Below, piece by piece: positions 12,455 to 23,705 of a DNA stretch of 64,000 nucleotides. Source of the DNA: Yamagishiella unicocca (lineage: Eukaryota > Chlorophyta > Chlorophyceae > Chlamydomonadales > Volvocaceae); the NCBI GenBank assembly GCA_003116995.1, contig BDSL01000080.1, positions 454,063-518,062 of the forward strand, in the 5' to 3' direction. How positions within the stretch are numbered: position 1 is the first letter of the stretch; each line of letters starts with the position of its first letter. The translations under genes and the position numbers were made by a program. The notes under the pieces were generated by a model. That model had not been told where the DNA came from. It did no database searches and saw nothing but the letters and a program-made list of their open reading frames with translations.

Positions 12455-12544
12455 CCTGCCATCACCCTCATGACGTGTGCGTAGCCCTCGCGTGCTACAA
12501 AAGTTGCGCGAGGGCTACTCACGCGGCATGAGGGTGATGGCAGG
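12455..12544. ncRNA. Long hairpin (38-bp arms, 14-nt loop); candidate small-RNA precursor or foldback element
   Basis: Arms 12455-12492 and 12507-12544 are reverse complements at 35 of 38 positions, and one of the three differences would be a G-U pair in RNA. The 14-nt loop contains CTACAAAAG. No coding frame explains the structure. It could be a microRNA precursor, a small palindromic transposon remnant, or a transcription terminator. Only the palindrome itself is certain. Confidence 0.5.
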
Positions 12545-13820
12545 TCGGGGCGTGAGCATTGCGACCTGGAGTAGCGATGGTATCACCAGGTGCACTGGCA
12601 CGGGATGAGAGCGGCAGGCGAAGAACGGGCATCGACGGGCATGCGAAGAACGGCCACATAGGATGCGCAGAAGTACCTGAAACTGGCCTAAGTAATTCTC
12701 CCCTGACAAGCTTCGGTATCCTCACCAACATTACGGCCGCCCGTGTCAATTGAAGGCATTCGCCAGCACCCATCCGCCGAAACCATGTGCATATCAGTAG
12801 GTCCTTGTAAGAAAAGATGTATTGCCTTTCCCTCCGATGTGTTTAAATGCCGTCGTGGTGTTGTTTGCTGGCTGGCCCATACCGTTACCGGTACATCCTT
12901 TCCGTTGACGGGGAAACCTTTACAATGCTTTGGATTGAGCTGTAATGAGTGCTTGTAGACAGAGCAGACAGAGCACGTGGCAAGTTGCAACGGCATAAAT
13001 ACGCGCGAAACGATCCAAACCAATTCCAGACTTGAAACACCGTAACTCCCCACGCAATTTTTTCGCAGGTCATAATCCACAGAAACACTTAAAGATCATT
13101 AAACTCCAGAGAGGATTCCTACTACTTGGGACCGGGCTTGACGAGGGGTCATCAGGGGTCATCATCGTTCGACCGGTCTGCAATGCTAACAATACCGGTA
13201 TATCCTCCTAAATCAGCTTAGGTTATTCGATGTTTCGCACTAACATCCGTCTGAACGCCATCATCGAGAAGTGGCGAACCGCCCACACTCGCCCACCAGC
13301 TGTATTTTAGTATGGCTGGTATCTTTCTAGTTCAACGGATCGGATATCCGACTAGTTTGTATGCACCCATACAAGATGCATATGCCTTGCAGGTTTATGA
13401 AATTGCCCCGACGGCAAGGTAGCTTGCAACGCGTTACTCTTTCGGTCCGTGCCTGAACCTTGCCGAAGACTCATTGTGGCCGGCCGCAAAGCCTTAGCAT
13501 TACAATTAACATATTGTAGTAAGCAAGAGGCACACGGCCTTGCAACCAGAGTGGGGCCACCATGCGATGAGCCCACACAAGCAGGCAGACGTGGCATCGC
13601 ACTCCTGGCGTTTAGCATACTCATGTGAAGCAGCTTCAGGTCTGTAACGTAACTCAGCTAAGCGTAAGGACCCTTTGATCTTCGGGCGTCGCAGTGCACC
13701 GCCACACGGGGCCGGATTTCGTGGAGCCGCTCCAAGCCCATCCATCAGAGGGTGGGCAGGAGGCACTAATCCACTTATCCGGCGGTCACAGCGGATAAGT
13801 CATTTTCTAATCCAAGGGCG

Positions 13821-14436
13821 GTTTCCAATCCGCAGGGCAGCGATCTTAATAAGCCGGGGCCGCGATTCCAATACTCAGGGCAGCAATCCCAATACGCCGG
13901 GGCCGCCGTTCAAATACTCAGGGCAGCAATCCCAGTACGCCGGGGCGGCCGTTCCAAAACTCAGGGCAGCAATCCCAATACGCCGGGGCCGCCGTTCCAA
14001 TACTCAGGACAGCAATCCCAATACGCCGGGGCCGCCGTTCCAATACTCAGGGCAGCAATCCCAATACGCCGGGGCCGCCGTTCCAAAACTCAGGGCAGCA
14101 ATCCCAATACACCGGGGCCGCCGTTCCAAAACTCAGGTCAGCAATCCAAATACACCGGGGCCGCCGTTCCAAAACTCAGGTCAGCAATCCAAATACGCCG
14201 GGGCCGCCGTTTCAATACGCAGGTCAGCAATCCCAATACGCCGGGGCCGCCGTTCCAAAACTCAGGTCAGCAATAATAATACGCCGGGGCCGCCGTTCCA
14301 AAACTCAGGGCAGCATTCCAAATACGTCGGGGCCGCCGTTCCAATCCGCAGGTCAGCAATCATAATACGCCGGGGCCGCCATTCCAATCCGCAGGTCAGC
14401 ATCCTAATACGCCGGGACCGTCGTTCTACCCGCTCC
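13821..14436 (+). repeat. 43-bp minisatellite, array 1 (about 14 units)
   Basis: Units of 43 bp begin CCGCCGTTCCAAAACTCAGG and end with AATCCCAATACGCCGGGG. Units vary at several positions and the edges are degenerate. Because 43 is not a multiple of 3, each pass shifts frame, yet one frame stays open across the array by chance of composition. Confidence 0.9.
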
Positions 14437-14756
14437 GCCCCCCCCTCCCCAGGGCTCAGCTGTGCTCTCTCGCTTTCTCTCAGGCTGCGCACCCAGGCTG
14501 TCTGCCTGGTACATCCCCGTCGTAGCAGCTACTGTATCCCACCTTCCGCACCCCAACACTGAACATACAGGCTACCGCCCCTCCCACAGGCCACGGCCGA
14601 AAGCCACCTGTGCCGCGGCCCCTGCCTCCTCGCCCCCCCCCCAGTCTCACGGTTCTTATACAACCCCCCAGTCTCACCAGCCACCCACGTCCACTGACGG
14701 ACGCCGGCGGCTCTGCGGCCTCCCTCACGGTTCCCGGCTCCGCAGGCACCCGGCCC

Positions 14757-16006
14757 TCACATATCGTGCACGCGCTTCTGGAAGCGCTGCCGCTCCCGCG
14801 CGCTGACAGACGCCGGCTCCGCCGCGCCCCCCGCGGTCTGTGGGTCCAGTAGCTGTTGCAACTCCGCCGCCCTGGCCTGCTGCTTGCGCCGCTGTGCAGG
14901 CGCGCACCCCTCGCCTGGCACACCCCGCCCGCCAGCTGCCGCCCGTGCCATCGCCGGTTGTGCCCCGTCCAGGATGAAGCTGTTCTGGGCACAGTACCGC
15001 TGCAGCTCCTACGTGGCAATGTGGTGGCGTGGTTAGGAATGCATAAGCCACGCCTACTCACTCAGTCTGTCGCAGTTTTGCAGAAGAGCCGCAGCCAGGT
15101 CAGCGTTCTAGGATACGTGAAGGACAACAGAAAAGGTGTATCGTACTCGTGTATATGCCGCGCGTACGACACTGGTTGCCAAAGAGCAGCTGTAATGGAA
15201 TAGTTAAGTTCCCACCTCCCATGTCGCCCCAAACACCACTGTCGACCGAGACATCTGTCGTCTCCCCTATTGCCTCACCTCGCCCCTTGTCCACCCTATT
15301 GCGTCACCTCGCTTTTGAGCACAACCTGCCCCCCCCCGTCGATCCCAGGTCAACCCATGCCTGCTCACCCGCTCGTCCTCAGTGTCCAGCGCGTAAGAGC
15401 ACCCTGCCCGTGTGTCCGGCGCAGGTCGGACGTTGACCACCTGGACGATCTCCGTGGCGGGGAAGAGCTGGTTTGGATCTGACTCCACCTGGTGGGGCAG
15501 TACGTATTGCCACGGCATACCTTCAAAGGATGGCGGACGGAAGGCGTGCGTGGCGGCGTTCATGCAGTACAAGGAACTGACGCTAGCCCCTTCCACCCAA
15601 CCCCCATCCTGCTGCCTTCAAAGCCTCATACGCACCTTGGGGCCGGAGTCCGCGGAGCTGCACACGGCCAGCTTGGTTGGCGGGGTCAAGGCGGCGAGTG
15701 GCCACCAGCACGTTTGCATTTCCGGTCGGGCAGCGCCTTGGGGCACAGGAGGCCCTCAGTCATGGCCAATCGCACAACCATCTGCATGCCCCTCTTCACC
15801 CGCACTGCCACCACGTCCCCGTCCGACATGTAGTCCTGCTCGCCAGGCTCCAGCATCTTGCCCGCCTCATGTAGGTCAGCGCAGTCAAAGCGGCGAATGC
15901 GGTCGCGGCTCTGACGTGGCAGGATGCCGTTGAGGCAGCGCGCCCAGCGAGCAGGCTCTTCAAGCCCGGATCGTTGGATGCCAGGCGTGACCGCTTTGCA
16001 GGGCCG
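14757..16006 (-). CDS. Unrecognised protein, 3' exons of a minus-strand gene
   Basis: I do not recognise the product. Four exons fit together in phase: 16006-15800, 15657-15636 (22 nt), 15520-15369 and 15008-14757 ending in TGA. The donors are good (CGG|gtgaag, AAG|gtgcgt, CGG|gtgagc). The encoded text is protein-like, e.g. RIRRFDCADLHEAGKMLEPG, then DYMSDGDVVAVR, MPWQYVLPHQVESDPNQLFP, ATEIVQVVNVRP and ELQRYCAQNSFILDGAQPAM. It ends in an Ala/Arg/Gln-rich helical tail closing RERQRFQKRVHDM. Further upstream on the same strand, stretches near 16240-16400 (HKRVRIEVPGAPYNETHLHL) and 16400-16510 (DRGFERLVAEMV) look coding, but in different frames. The 5' part is therefore unresolved or broken by the adjoining inverted repeat. 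Confidence 0.45.
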
Positions 16007-16376
16007 CTGGTAGAGGGCCGCTCGCCCGCATCTTATTCCTCACTGCAGCTGGTCCCCACCCGTGCAGCCAGGCCGTTATCTGTGGACAATGGGCAGTACG
16101 TAGCGTTGGGGCATAAGTAAAAGACAGAAAAGTAGGATCTGAGCCAGTGAGATGTGCTGTGCAGATAGCGCGAGGACACGGTGTATCGCCCACGCACTCC
16201 CACCACGCCAAGCTCACCCTCCACAGCGGCATCCTCCTCGCCTTCACTTGGCTGCTCTGGGTCCTCGTCAGCGCCGGCCACGCTCACGCCCGCCACCGCC
16301 CAGCGCAGCGGACACGTAGTACAGGAGATGCAGGTGTGTCTCGTTGTACGGCGCGCCCGGGACCTCAATACGCACG

Positions 16377-17948
16377 CGTTTATGCCCGAAATACTTTCTA
16401 GCCCGTACTCGGCGAGCTTCTCAACTGCCGTGGGGTTGAAGTCGGGTCCGAGGTGACCATCTCCGCCACAAGCCGCTCAAATCCCCGGTCGCACAGGGCT
16501 TTGACCTGCAATATCACCAGCATAGATATCATGATCATAGGCACAAGTTGGACGTCAATGGGACACATTATGCGGGCTTTGTGACATTGGCCTCTGCGGC
16601 AATGGGCTCTGCGCCAATGGCGCAAAATCTGGGATCGCTGAAATCACCGGTTGCACAGGCCTTTGACGTGCAATATCACCAGCACTGTACAAGTTGGACA
16701 TCAATGCGACTCATTATGCGGCCTTTGCGCCAATGGCCTTTGCGCCAATGGCGCAAAACCTGGTGTTGAGCGCTTGAGCCCCCAGCCGCCCGGACGGCCC
16801 TGCAGCGCACCTCTGGAGCCACCTCTGCTTCCTTATCAGCTGGGGCCGCCCCCGCCTCCTCGTTCACCGGCTCAGCTTGTCCGCCCTGGTCGACCGCCCC
16901 TGTCCCACGCCGCTCCCGCTCCCAATCGCTCTGCTCATCAGGGCTCATCGCAATGGCCTTCTGGTGGCTTCTACCTCCATGACCAGGACGGATGAGCCCG
17001 CCACGAACGATGGGTCTAAAGTTGAGGACCGACCCTTGCGGCAACCCTAACATTGTCATACCCTCTGATACCCTATGATAACGATGGTTCAGAGATTATG
17101 CCTCAAAGACACGGAAGCTGGTCAATCGTCGCGAGGCTGGCCTGCAATTGACAGGGCAATTGGCAATTGAGCCAATTGTCCGGCAATTCACATTGCCAAT
17201 CGCCAAATGCCTTCCCAAATGCTTCGCTGGCTATTACTGAACTGAACAGAGTCAATTATCGGACAGAGCTACTATAGGCAGTGTCACAGGTTCTTTGGAC
17301 GCATCGGATATAGAGTCCTCAACTTTAGACCCATCGTTCGTGGCGGGCTCGTCCGTCCTGGTCATGGAGGTAGAAGCCACCAGAAGGCCATTGCGATGAG
17401 CCCTGATGAGCAGAGCGATTGGGAGCGGGACAGGGGCGGTCGACCAAGGCGGACAAGCTGAGCCGGTGAACGAGGAGGCGGGGGCGGCCCCAGCTGATAA
17501 GGAAGCAGAGGTGGCTCCAGAGGTGCGCTGCAGGGCCGTCCGGGCGGCTGGGGGCTCAAGCGCTCAACACCAGGTTTTGCGCCATTGGCGCAAAGGCCAT
17601 TGGCGCAAAGGCCGCATAATGAGTCGCATTGATGTCCAACTTGTACAGTGCTGGTGATATTGCACGTCAAAGGCCTGTGCAACCGGGGATTTCAGCGATC
17701 CCAGATTTTGCGCCATTGGCGCAGAGCCCAAACGCCATTGGCACAAAGCCCGCACAACGTGTCCCATTGACGTCCAACTTGTGCCTATGATCATGATATC
17801 TATGCTGGTGATATTGCAGGTCAAAGCCCTGTGCGACCGGGGATTTGAGCGGCTTGTGGCGGAGATGGTCACCTCGGACCCGACTTCAACCCCACGGCAG
17901 TTGAGAAGCTCGCCGAGTACGGGCTAGAAAGTATTTCGGGCATAAACG
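16377..17948. mobile_element. Large inverted repeat (arms about 640 bp, 285-bp spacer)
   Basis: Left arm 16377-17029 and right arm 17315-17948 are near-identical reverse complements, with small indels such as an 11-bp gap near 16910. The arms end abruptly at GTTGAGGAC/GTCCTCAAC inside and CGTTTATG/CATAAACG outside. Each arm contains an internal imperfect duplication (AATATCACCAGCA followed by ACAAGTTGGAC) and GCGCCAATGG-type repeats. A piece of exon-like sequence is carried in both arms. No transposase is visible in the spacer, so it may be a non-autonomous foldback element or an inverted segmental duplication. Confidence 0.75.
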
Positions 17949-18426
17949 AGTATTCGGCGAGGCTTTGCTGGGCTTGGATTACTTGGGGAAGGATCAGTCG
18001 GCTGGTGGCTCCACTCCGCCCCCTGCCTTCAATCCGCTCTTGCACACGCCTTCCCCTGCTCCCCTTCGTTCCCCTTCGTCCGCGCAGGACTCAGGGCTCA
18101 GATCCTACCTCCTGTGCTACCCACAGAAGTTGAGGCCGGAAGCGACAAGCCCCCTGACTTCAACTGCAGCACCAACGAGCTATCGCTGCCTGTGTCCATG
18201 GGGCGCGGGTACCGCAGCTTCGCGCACAAGAACTCTGTAATGGCGAACGTAAGGACCCATTGCAAAAGGGACACTCACCAGCGTCAGCACGCTGTTGCCA
18301 CTGCAGTCGCTCGCGCCCAGCCCTTTGGCTTCTACTCGGCTGTCCCGCCCCTGCCTGTGCGAGCCTGAATGGCAGGGCCACGCCTGGACTAAGCCCTCGT
18401 CGCGACAGCAGGATGAAGCAATTTTG

Positions 18427-18517
18427 GTGGGCCCTGCAAGAAGAGTTGTTTCAGTGTTTGGTTTACAAGTGGGCCCTGCAAGAAGAGTTGTTTCAGTGTT
18501 TGGTTTACAAGTGGGCC
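18427..18517 (+). repeat. 42-bp tandem duplication (two units plus partial)
   Basis: The unit starts GTGGGCCCTGCAAGAAGAGT. Copies at 18427-18468 and 18469-18510 are identical, followed by the first 7 bases of a third. Confidence 0.9.
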
Positions 18518-18600
18518 AGGAGGGCCAGGGCCCTGCGTTTGACGAAAATTGCATGCCTTGAGCCGTTGTGTAAGGGTCGCCAGGATTGCGTACTGAAGTT

Positions 18601-19456
18601 GGCCGCCGTTCCAATCCACGGGTCAATTATCCTTATTCGCTGGGCACGGTTTCCAGTACGCAGGTTGCCAATCCCAATACGCCGGGGGACGGTTTCCAAT
18701 ACGCAGGTTGCCATTCCCAATAGGCCGGGGCGCGGTTTCCAATACGCAGGTTGCTAATCCCAGTACGCCGGGGCGCGGTTCCCAGTACGCAGGTTGCTGA
18801 TCCTAATACGCCGGGGCGCGGTTTCCAATACGCAGGTTGCTAATCCCAGTACGCCGGGGCGCGGTTTCCAATACGCAGATTGCTAATCCCAATACGCCGG
18901 GGCGCGGTTTCCAATACGCAGGTTGCTAATCCCAATACGCCGGGGCGCGGTTTCCAATACGCAGGTTGCTAATCCCAATACGCCGGGGCGCGGTTTCCAA
19001 TACGCAGGTTGCTAATCCCAGTACGCCGGGGCGCGGTTTCCAATACGCAGGTTGCTAATCCCAGTACGCCGGGGCGCGGTTTCCAATACGCAGGTTGCTA
19101 ATCCCAGTACGCCGGGGCGCGGTTCCCAGTACGCAGGTTGCTGATCCTAATACGCCGGGGCGCGGTTTCCAATACGCAGGTTGCTAATCCCAGTACGCCG
19201 GGGCGCGGTTTCCAATACGCAGATTGCTATCCAATACGCGGGCGCGGTTTCCAATACGCAGGTTGCTAATCCCAATACGCCGGGGCGCGGTTTCCAATAC
19301 GCAGGTTGCTAATCCCAGTACGCCGGGGCGCGGTTTCCAATACGCAGGTTGCTAATCCCAGTACGCCGGGGCGCGGTTTCCAATACGCAGGTTGCTAATC
19401 CCAATACGCCGGGGCGCGGTTTCCAATACGCAGGTTGCTAATCCCAATACGCCACC
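18601..19456 (+). repeat. 43-bp minisatellite, array 2 (about 20 units)
   Basis: The 43-bp units run GCGCGGTTTCCAATACGCAG, then GTTGCTAATCCCAATACGCC, then GGG. They share period, orientation and the block AATCCCAATACGCCGGGGC with array 1 at 13821-14436. The first unit (18601-18643) is intermediate and resembles array 1. Confidence 0.92.
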
Positions 19457-21553
19457 GTGACCGACGCCTAAACTAATCCAGGGGGGATGCCCACCCTCTG
19501 CATCCATTGAATGGTGCCCAGTCCTATGTATGCAGTAAGCTGGTGCACATTCAAACTGCAACCTTGAACAATCCGAAGGGGCTGGCAAACCACACCACAT
19601 CGTGCATCTCCGCGACACTGAAAAGGAGCCAACAGCAATGCTAAAAAGGAAGTCCCAGCACCGATCCGAAACGGAAATCCCAGCCATTGGGGCGTGCGCT
19701 GGTGGGTGCCAGGTCCAACAATTTCCAGCAGCGGCGCGCTGCCACACCAGCCGTCGCCAGCGCAGGAATGGGGCATGCAGCGGCGCCAGCTCCAGCCCTG
19801 CTGCTGCTGGGATGCTCACGGCATAACCCCTCTGTCTCATGCAATCCTGCACTTCTGTCACGTGGCAAGGCAGGGCGCAGGGCCGCCACCTGACTCGCAG
19901 ATGCACGGATTACCAGTAGTAACAGTTACTACTATACTAGCAGTATGCGCATATCTCACCCAGCCGTACATCCTCTTGTCGTACGTTCTTCATAGGTAGA
20001 GCAGGTCGGCTCGGTCGGTAGACCGCGAGGCGTGCTGAATTGGGGAGCCAATTGTGAGGTGTGTTTGTTGCCCTGAAGATGTCAGGCCGCTGCTCCTGAT
20101 GCCTCCGCGGGCTGTCCTTTACTCCCTGCAGGAACGTTGTTGGCGATTCATGCCCTCGCCCACTTGTCTATAGTGCTCGCCGAGAGCTGCATTGACCTTG
20201 AATGCAGCCAAGGCGTTGCTGGCCGCACTGCCCTGCTCCCCACGGCTCGTTTGCTCCGCACCTGCACCAACCATTGAGGGATGCTGTCATGCGGCAACAT
20301 ATGATTGATACAGTGTGTGATTTTACTGTGGTCAAGCTCTACGTGTTTACCTTGAAAGAAGTGGAGCAGTATTTACCGTACAAGTGATGGCGATTTGCTT
20401 GTGTCGTGGCACACAGCCGGCCTGGTGCTCCGCCTTAGTATGCCCATGACCAGCGGCCACCTTATCGCGCTGCAAAGTTGATGCTCGGGATGGTGCTATT
20501 CCAATACTGCCATTGATATATAGCCGCTCCTAGCGGCTTACGACCGAGGTCATCTTACATAACCACCCTGTCGTAGTTCCGAAGTCGTTGTCGAGCCGCC
20601 GCCGCTACACCTGGCATGATCGTCGTGCCGGCATCATGTCGATCACGTATGCTGGGTGTGTTGACTGCATACAGGGATAGCCCGAGCCAGTACTGTGTCG
20701 CGACAAACCTTAATAAATGTTCGGCAATGTGAGCGCCGTCACTCCCACGCTGGGCGGCAGCGGTGGCGGCGGAGGGCCCGCGATCAAGCCTGTAGGGACC
20801 AGCACCCGACCGGGGTAGATGCCTTTCTTATAACGGGGTAGATATCATGGTACATAAGAGTGTTTTGAAGGGGCCTGCCTGCTTGACTTGCAGGGGATTG
20901 CCTTGCTTATTTGCAAGGACGGTTCACTGCTCCTGTCCTGCTTTGTAGACCTTAATCTACCAGCTTGGAGGGCCCTACCCGGCCAGCCAGCAGGGTCGGC
21001 AGCTTTCCTGTGCTACGATTGTGATCATTAGGAAGAGTCGGGCGGCAAGTGGGTTCCAATTCCTAACGCGTGCAACATCAGTTACACGCCGGTTCGAGCA
21101 GCCATCTCGTCGCGGCAGCCAAGCTGCAGCTCTTGCCCCGAAATTCCGCCTCTGTGCACTTTGCTCCAGCCAAGCAGCTACCATCTTTGCCCACTCACAC
21201 CCGTGTCCAGGTGCCTGGGCGCTCGCTCCCTATCTGCCTTTGAAACTGCACGCGCCCGTTTGCGCCCGCACACACCGAGTCACGCGTCCAAGACACCAAC
21301 GGACGTTTGGTCCATTCCGACCGCATTCCACACAGACACGCCAACCACCGCCTCCACCCCTGCTATTGTACTCTCTCCCTTTCTCCCTTCTCTTAGCTGC
21401 CCTTCTCTCACATTCCGAACCGACGAGCTGCCCTCCCGCACACACAAGCACGCTCGCCGCGCCCGCAAGAAACCTGCCTGCCTACAATAACGCCCCGGCA
21501 GCCCGGCCAACGGCAACGCCCCGCACCACATGGCCCTACGCTGCCAGCGCCCC
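19457..21553. other. Gene-poor stretch and RABL2 3' flank
   Basis: About 2.1 kb without a recognisable gene on either strand. Short open frames (e.g. 20202-20387) have no family resemblance. A TTACA at 21082-21086 (minus-strand TGTAA) is a possible poly(A) signal for RABL2, about 470 nt beyond its stop. Confidence 0.45.
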
Positions 21554-23273
21554 TCACTGCCCCTCCTCCTTCTCCTTCTCGTCCTCTAACGCCTTGACCG
21601 CGTCCTCCAGCTGCTTCCGCGTGTCCATCGAGATCTCCCCGAGCAGGTCCAGCACCTCCTGGTAGAAGTCGTCCTTGGGGGCTGCCTTCCACCGCATGCC
21701 CGCCATGATGGCCATGTTGAAGATCTTGACCACGTTGGTGCCGTCGCTGGCCGACACGAAGAAGAACGGCAGCTTCCGCTTGGCGGCGAAGTTGAAGCTC
21801 TTGGATGTAACCTTGTAGTCGATATCGATCTTGTTCGCCACCACCACGGTCGGGATACCTTTGCAATTCTCCTGCAGCTCGTCGTACCACTTGTCCAAGT
21901 TCTTGTACGTCACCTTGCGCGTCACGTCGAAGACCATGATGCAGGCATGCGCCCGGTAGTAGTAGGACGAGTGCATGCTGTTGAAGCGCTCCTGACCTGC
22001 TGTGTCCCAAATGTCTGAAGCACGAAGAGGAGGCGAAGGAGGAGGAGGAGGAGGAGGAGGAAGGGGGGAGAGGGAGGGGGGAACAGGAGAGATGGTCAGC
22101 TCCGAGGAGGTGGCGGGGCGTGGTGTGAGCAAGGCGGAGACGGGTGAGGGTAACGTGGGGCGCGAAGGCGGGTGACGGCGTCTGGTGCGACGAGGCACCA
22201 CGCATGATGGAGCCCACGTCATCAACCGCTGCGGCAGGACGACGGCGGTGCGCAGTGCAGTGAATGCCAACCGCATCTGATACTGATAACGCGAAGCAAC
22301 CGAGCGCAAACATGGGGACCAGCAACCGAGCGCAAACATGGGGAGGGCGTCCTAACGTCATGGCCCATGCGGCGCGGTCTTCCTACACCGCCGTAGGGAG
22401 CTTTGGCCGACGGGCGCTGAGATTAAAAAGGGCGGGGGGTGAGTATGCTGCCGGAATTCTTGGGTCATCAGGAGCACAAGACGTGGAATGGAGGGCGCTG
22501 ATGTATGCGGTTACTGGCGGTTGCTGGCGGTGCACGGTGGTGGCTGTGCGCGGTGGTGGCGAGATCGCATACAGACACTGTGTGGCAAGGGGTCAGGAGC
22601 ACAACAGGCCGTGCAGCGCGTGAGCGGCTTGGGTGTGACGATGACGGGCACTTCCCCATCCATGCCCCTTCCGGCGTCCGTACAAGTCCTCGTACTGCGC
22701 GCCCGCGCAGCCATTGCGCCCGCGCGGCAGATGCCCCAGCCGGGCAAGGATATTATCGAGGGCTGAGACGACTTTTCCACGCCCGTGTCGCAGCTCACCA
22801 CAAGCGACCGCCTTGTCATCCTGCGTCTTGAAGTTGTATCTGTACAGCGTTAGTGCGTAGGTAGAGAGCTGATGCGGTTTGTAGTTATCCAATAAGAAGC
22901 GTTCCACTAGCCTGCGTGGGCAGCGAGGATATCAGCAGTCGCGCCCAGGTCCAAGACACCGAAAGTTGTAAGGTGTTAACCCACTTTGATTTGCCGACGG
23001 CGGAATCACCCAGAAGGATGATCTTTACAGCATCGGACCCGGTAAGCTGCGGTGCAGCAAACAGAGGCGGAACGTCGGAAAAGTGGCGGGGCAGGGCACC
23101 AAAACTTCGGAAGACACAAAGGCCTTGCGTCACAACTTACAAGAGTTAGTTCCTCCCCTTGAGGCCCTGAAGTGCTTGGCCCTGCATACAGCGATATTGC
23201 ACCGGAAAGGGTGAAGGGCGCTCATAATGAAGCAGGCTGCACGTATTGCTCAAGCTCACGCACCATCCACCAT
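21554..23273 (-). CDS. RABL2: Rab-like GTPase 2 (ciliary small GTPase)
   Basis: Atypical Rab-family GTPase that acts with the IFT-B complex at the ciliary base to start intraflagellar transport. Exons 23273-23264, 23181-23141, 23046-22985, 22911-22799 and 22014-21554; 228 residues. The G1 loop GDSAVGKS is at 30-37. The effector region reads LLDNYKPHQLSTYALTLYRY and switch II DIWDTAGQERF starts at 76. ANKID is at 135-139, followed by KSFNFAAKRKLPFFFVSASD, a near-diagnostic RABL2 stretch. The C-terminus is a charged coil ending EEGQ, with no prenylation cysteine, as expected for RABL2. The first coding exon of only 10 nt (M-V-D plus one base) was picked because it is the only nearby ATG whose splicing keeps phase, so this start is the weakest part. 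The gene is divergent from CFAP418. Confidence 0.93.
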
Positions 23274-23705
23274 TGCGGTCCCGTGTCTTTCTGCTGAACT
23301 ATAAGAAATGTAACTTTGCAGCGCAGCCTTGGCTCCGGCCTTCTGAATCGCGGCCTAGCGCCTCCGGTAGACTGGATATGATTGTGCTTCTACTTGCTAC
23401 AAAAATGCTTTAGACCCTTAACGGCTAGTGTATGCATGGGCACCGACGTCAAGTTTTTGCCTCGTAGGAATGCAATAGTACGGAATGTACGTGACATGCC
23501 CTCTCTAGCTCCTGTGGCGAGGTAAGCAATTGTTTCACCTACCGTCGTTTGCCCCCGTGTAATCCAAGGTTGTCGAGCCCCAGCAGCCACGTACTTAGGT
23601 TCCTGTCCTCTTCTCCTCTACCGCATCGATTGTGGCTACCTCGTATAGCTTGCGGCAGGACTGCCACAACAACAAAAACTCGCGTACTAGGTGTAGTTGT
23701 ATAGA
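23274..23705. promoter_or_regulatory. Shared upstream region of the ciliary pair RABL2 / CFAP418
   Basis: There are 432 bp between the divergent start codons of two ciliary genes. It must contain both core promoters unless they overlap the genes. No motif is claimed. Confidence 0.5.

Larger units (their letters stand above)
11310..13820. other. Gene-poor stretch
   Basis: About 2.5 kb with no convincing gene. It holds a 27-bp tandem duplication (11668-11721) and a long hairpin (12455-12544). The remaining open frames are short and lack coding character. Confidence 0.5.

Noticed and set aside
13675..14562. 295-residue ORF through the first minisatellite with a 43-residue super-repeat
   Set aside because: The super-repeat is just three frames of a 43-bp unit. 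There is no start context or splice support, and the related array 2 lacks an equivalent plus-strand frame.
15637..15799. Apparent frameshift in the unrecognised minus-strand gene
   Set aside because: A GT-AG intron from 15799 to 15658 restores the phase through a 22-nt exon, so no frameshift is needed.
13821..19456. Regular repeats considered as CRISPR arrays
   Set aside because: The units are contiguous without unique spacers and the DNA is clearly eukaryotic with spliceosomal introns.
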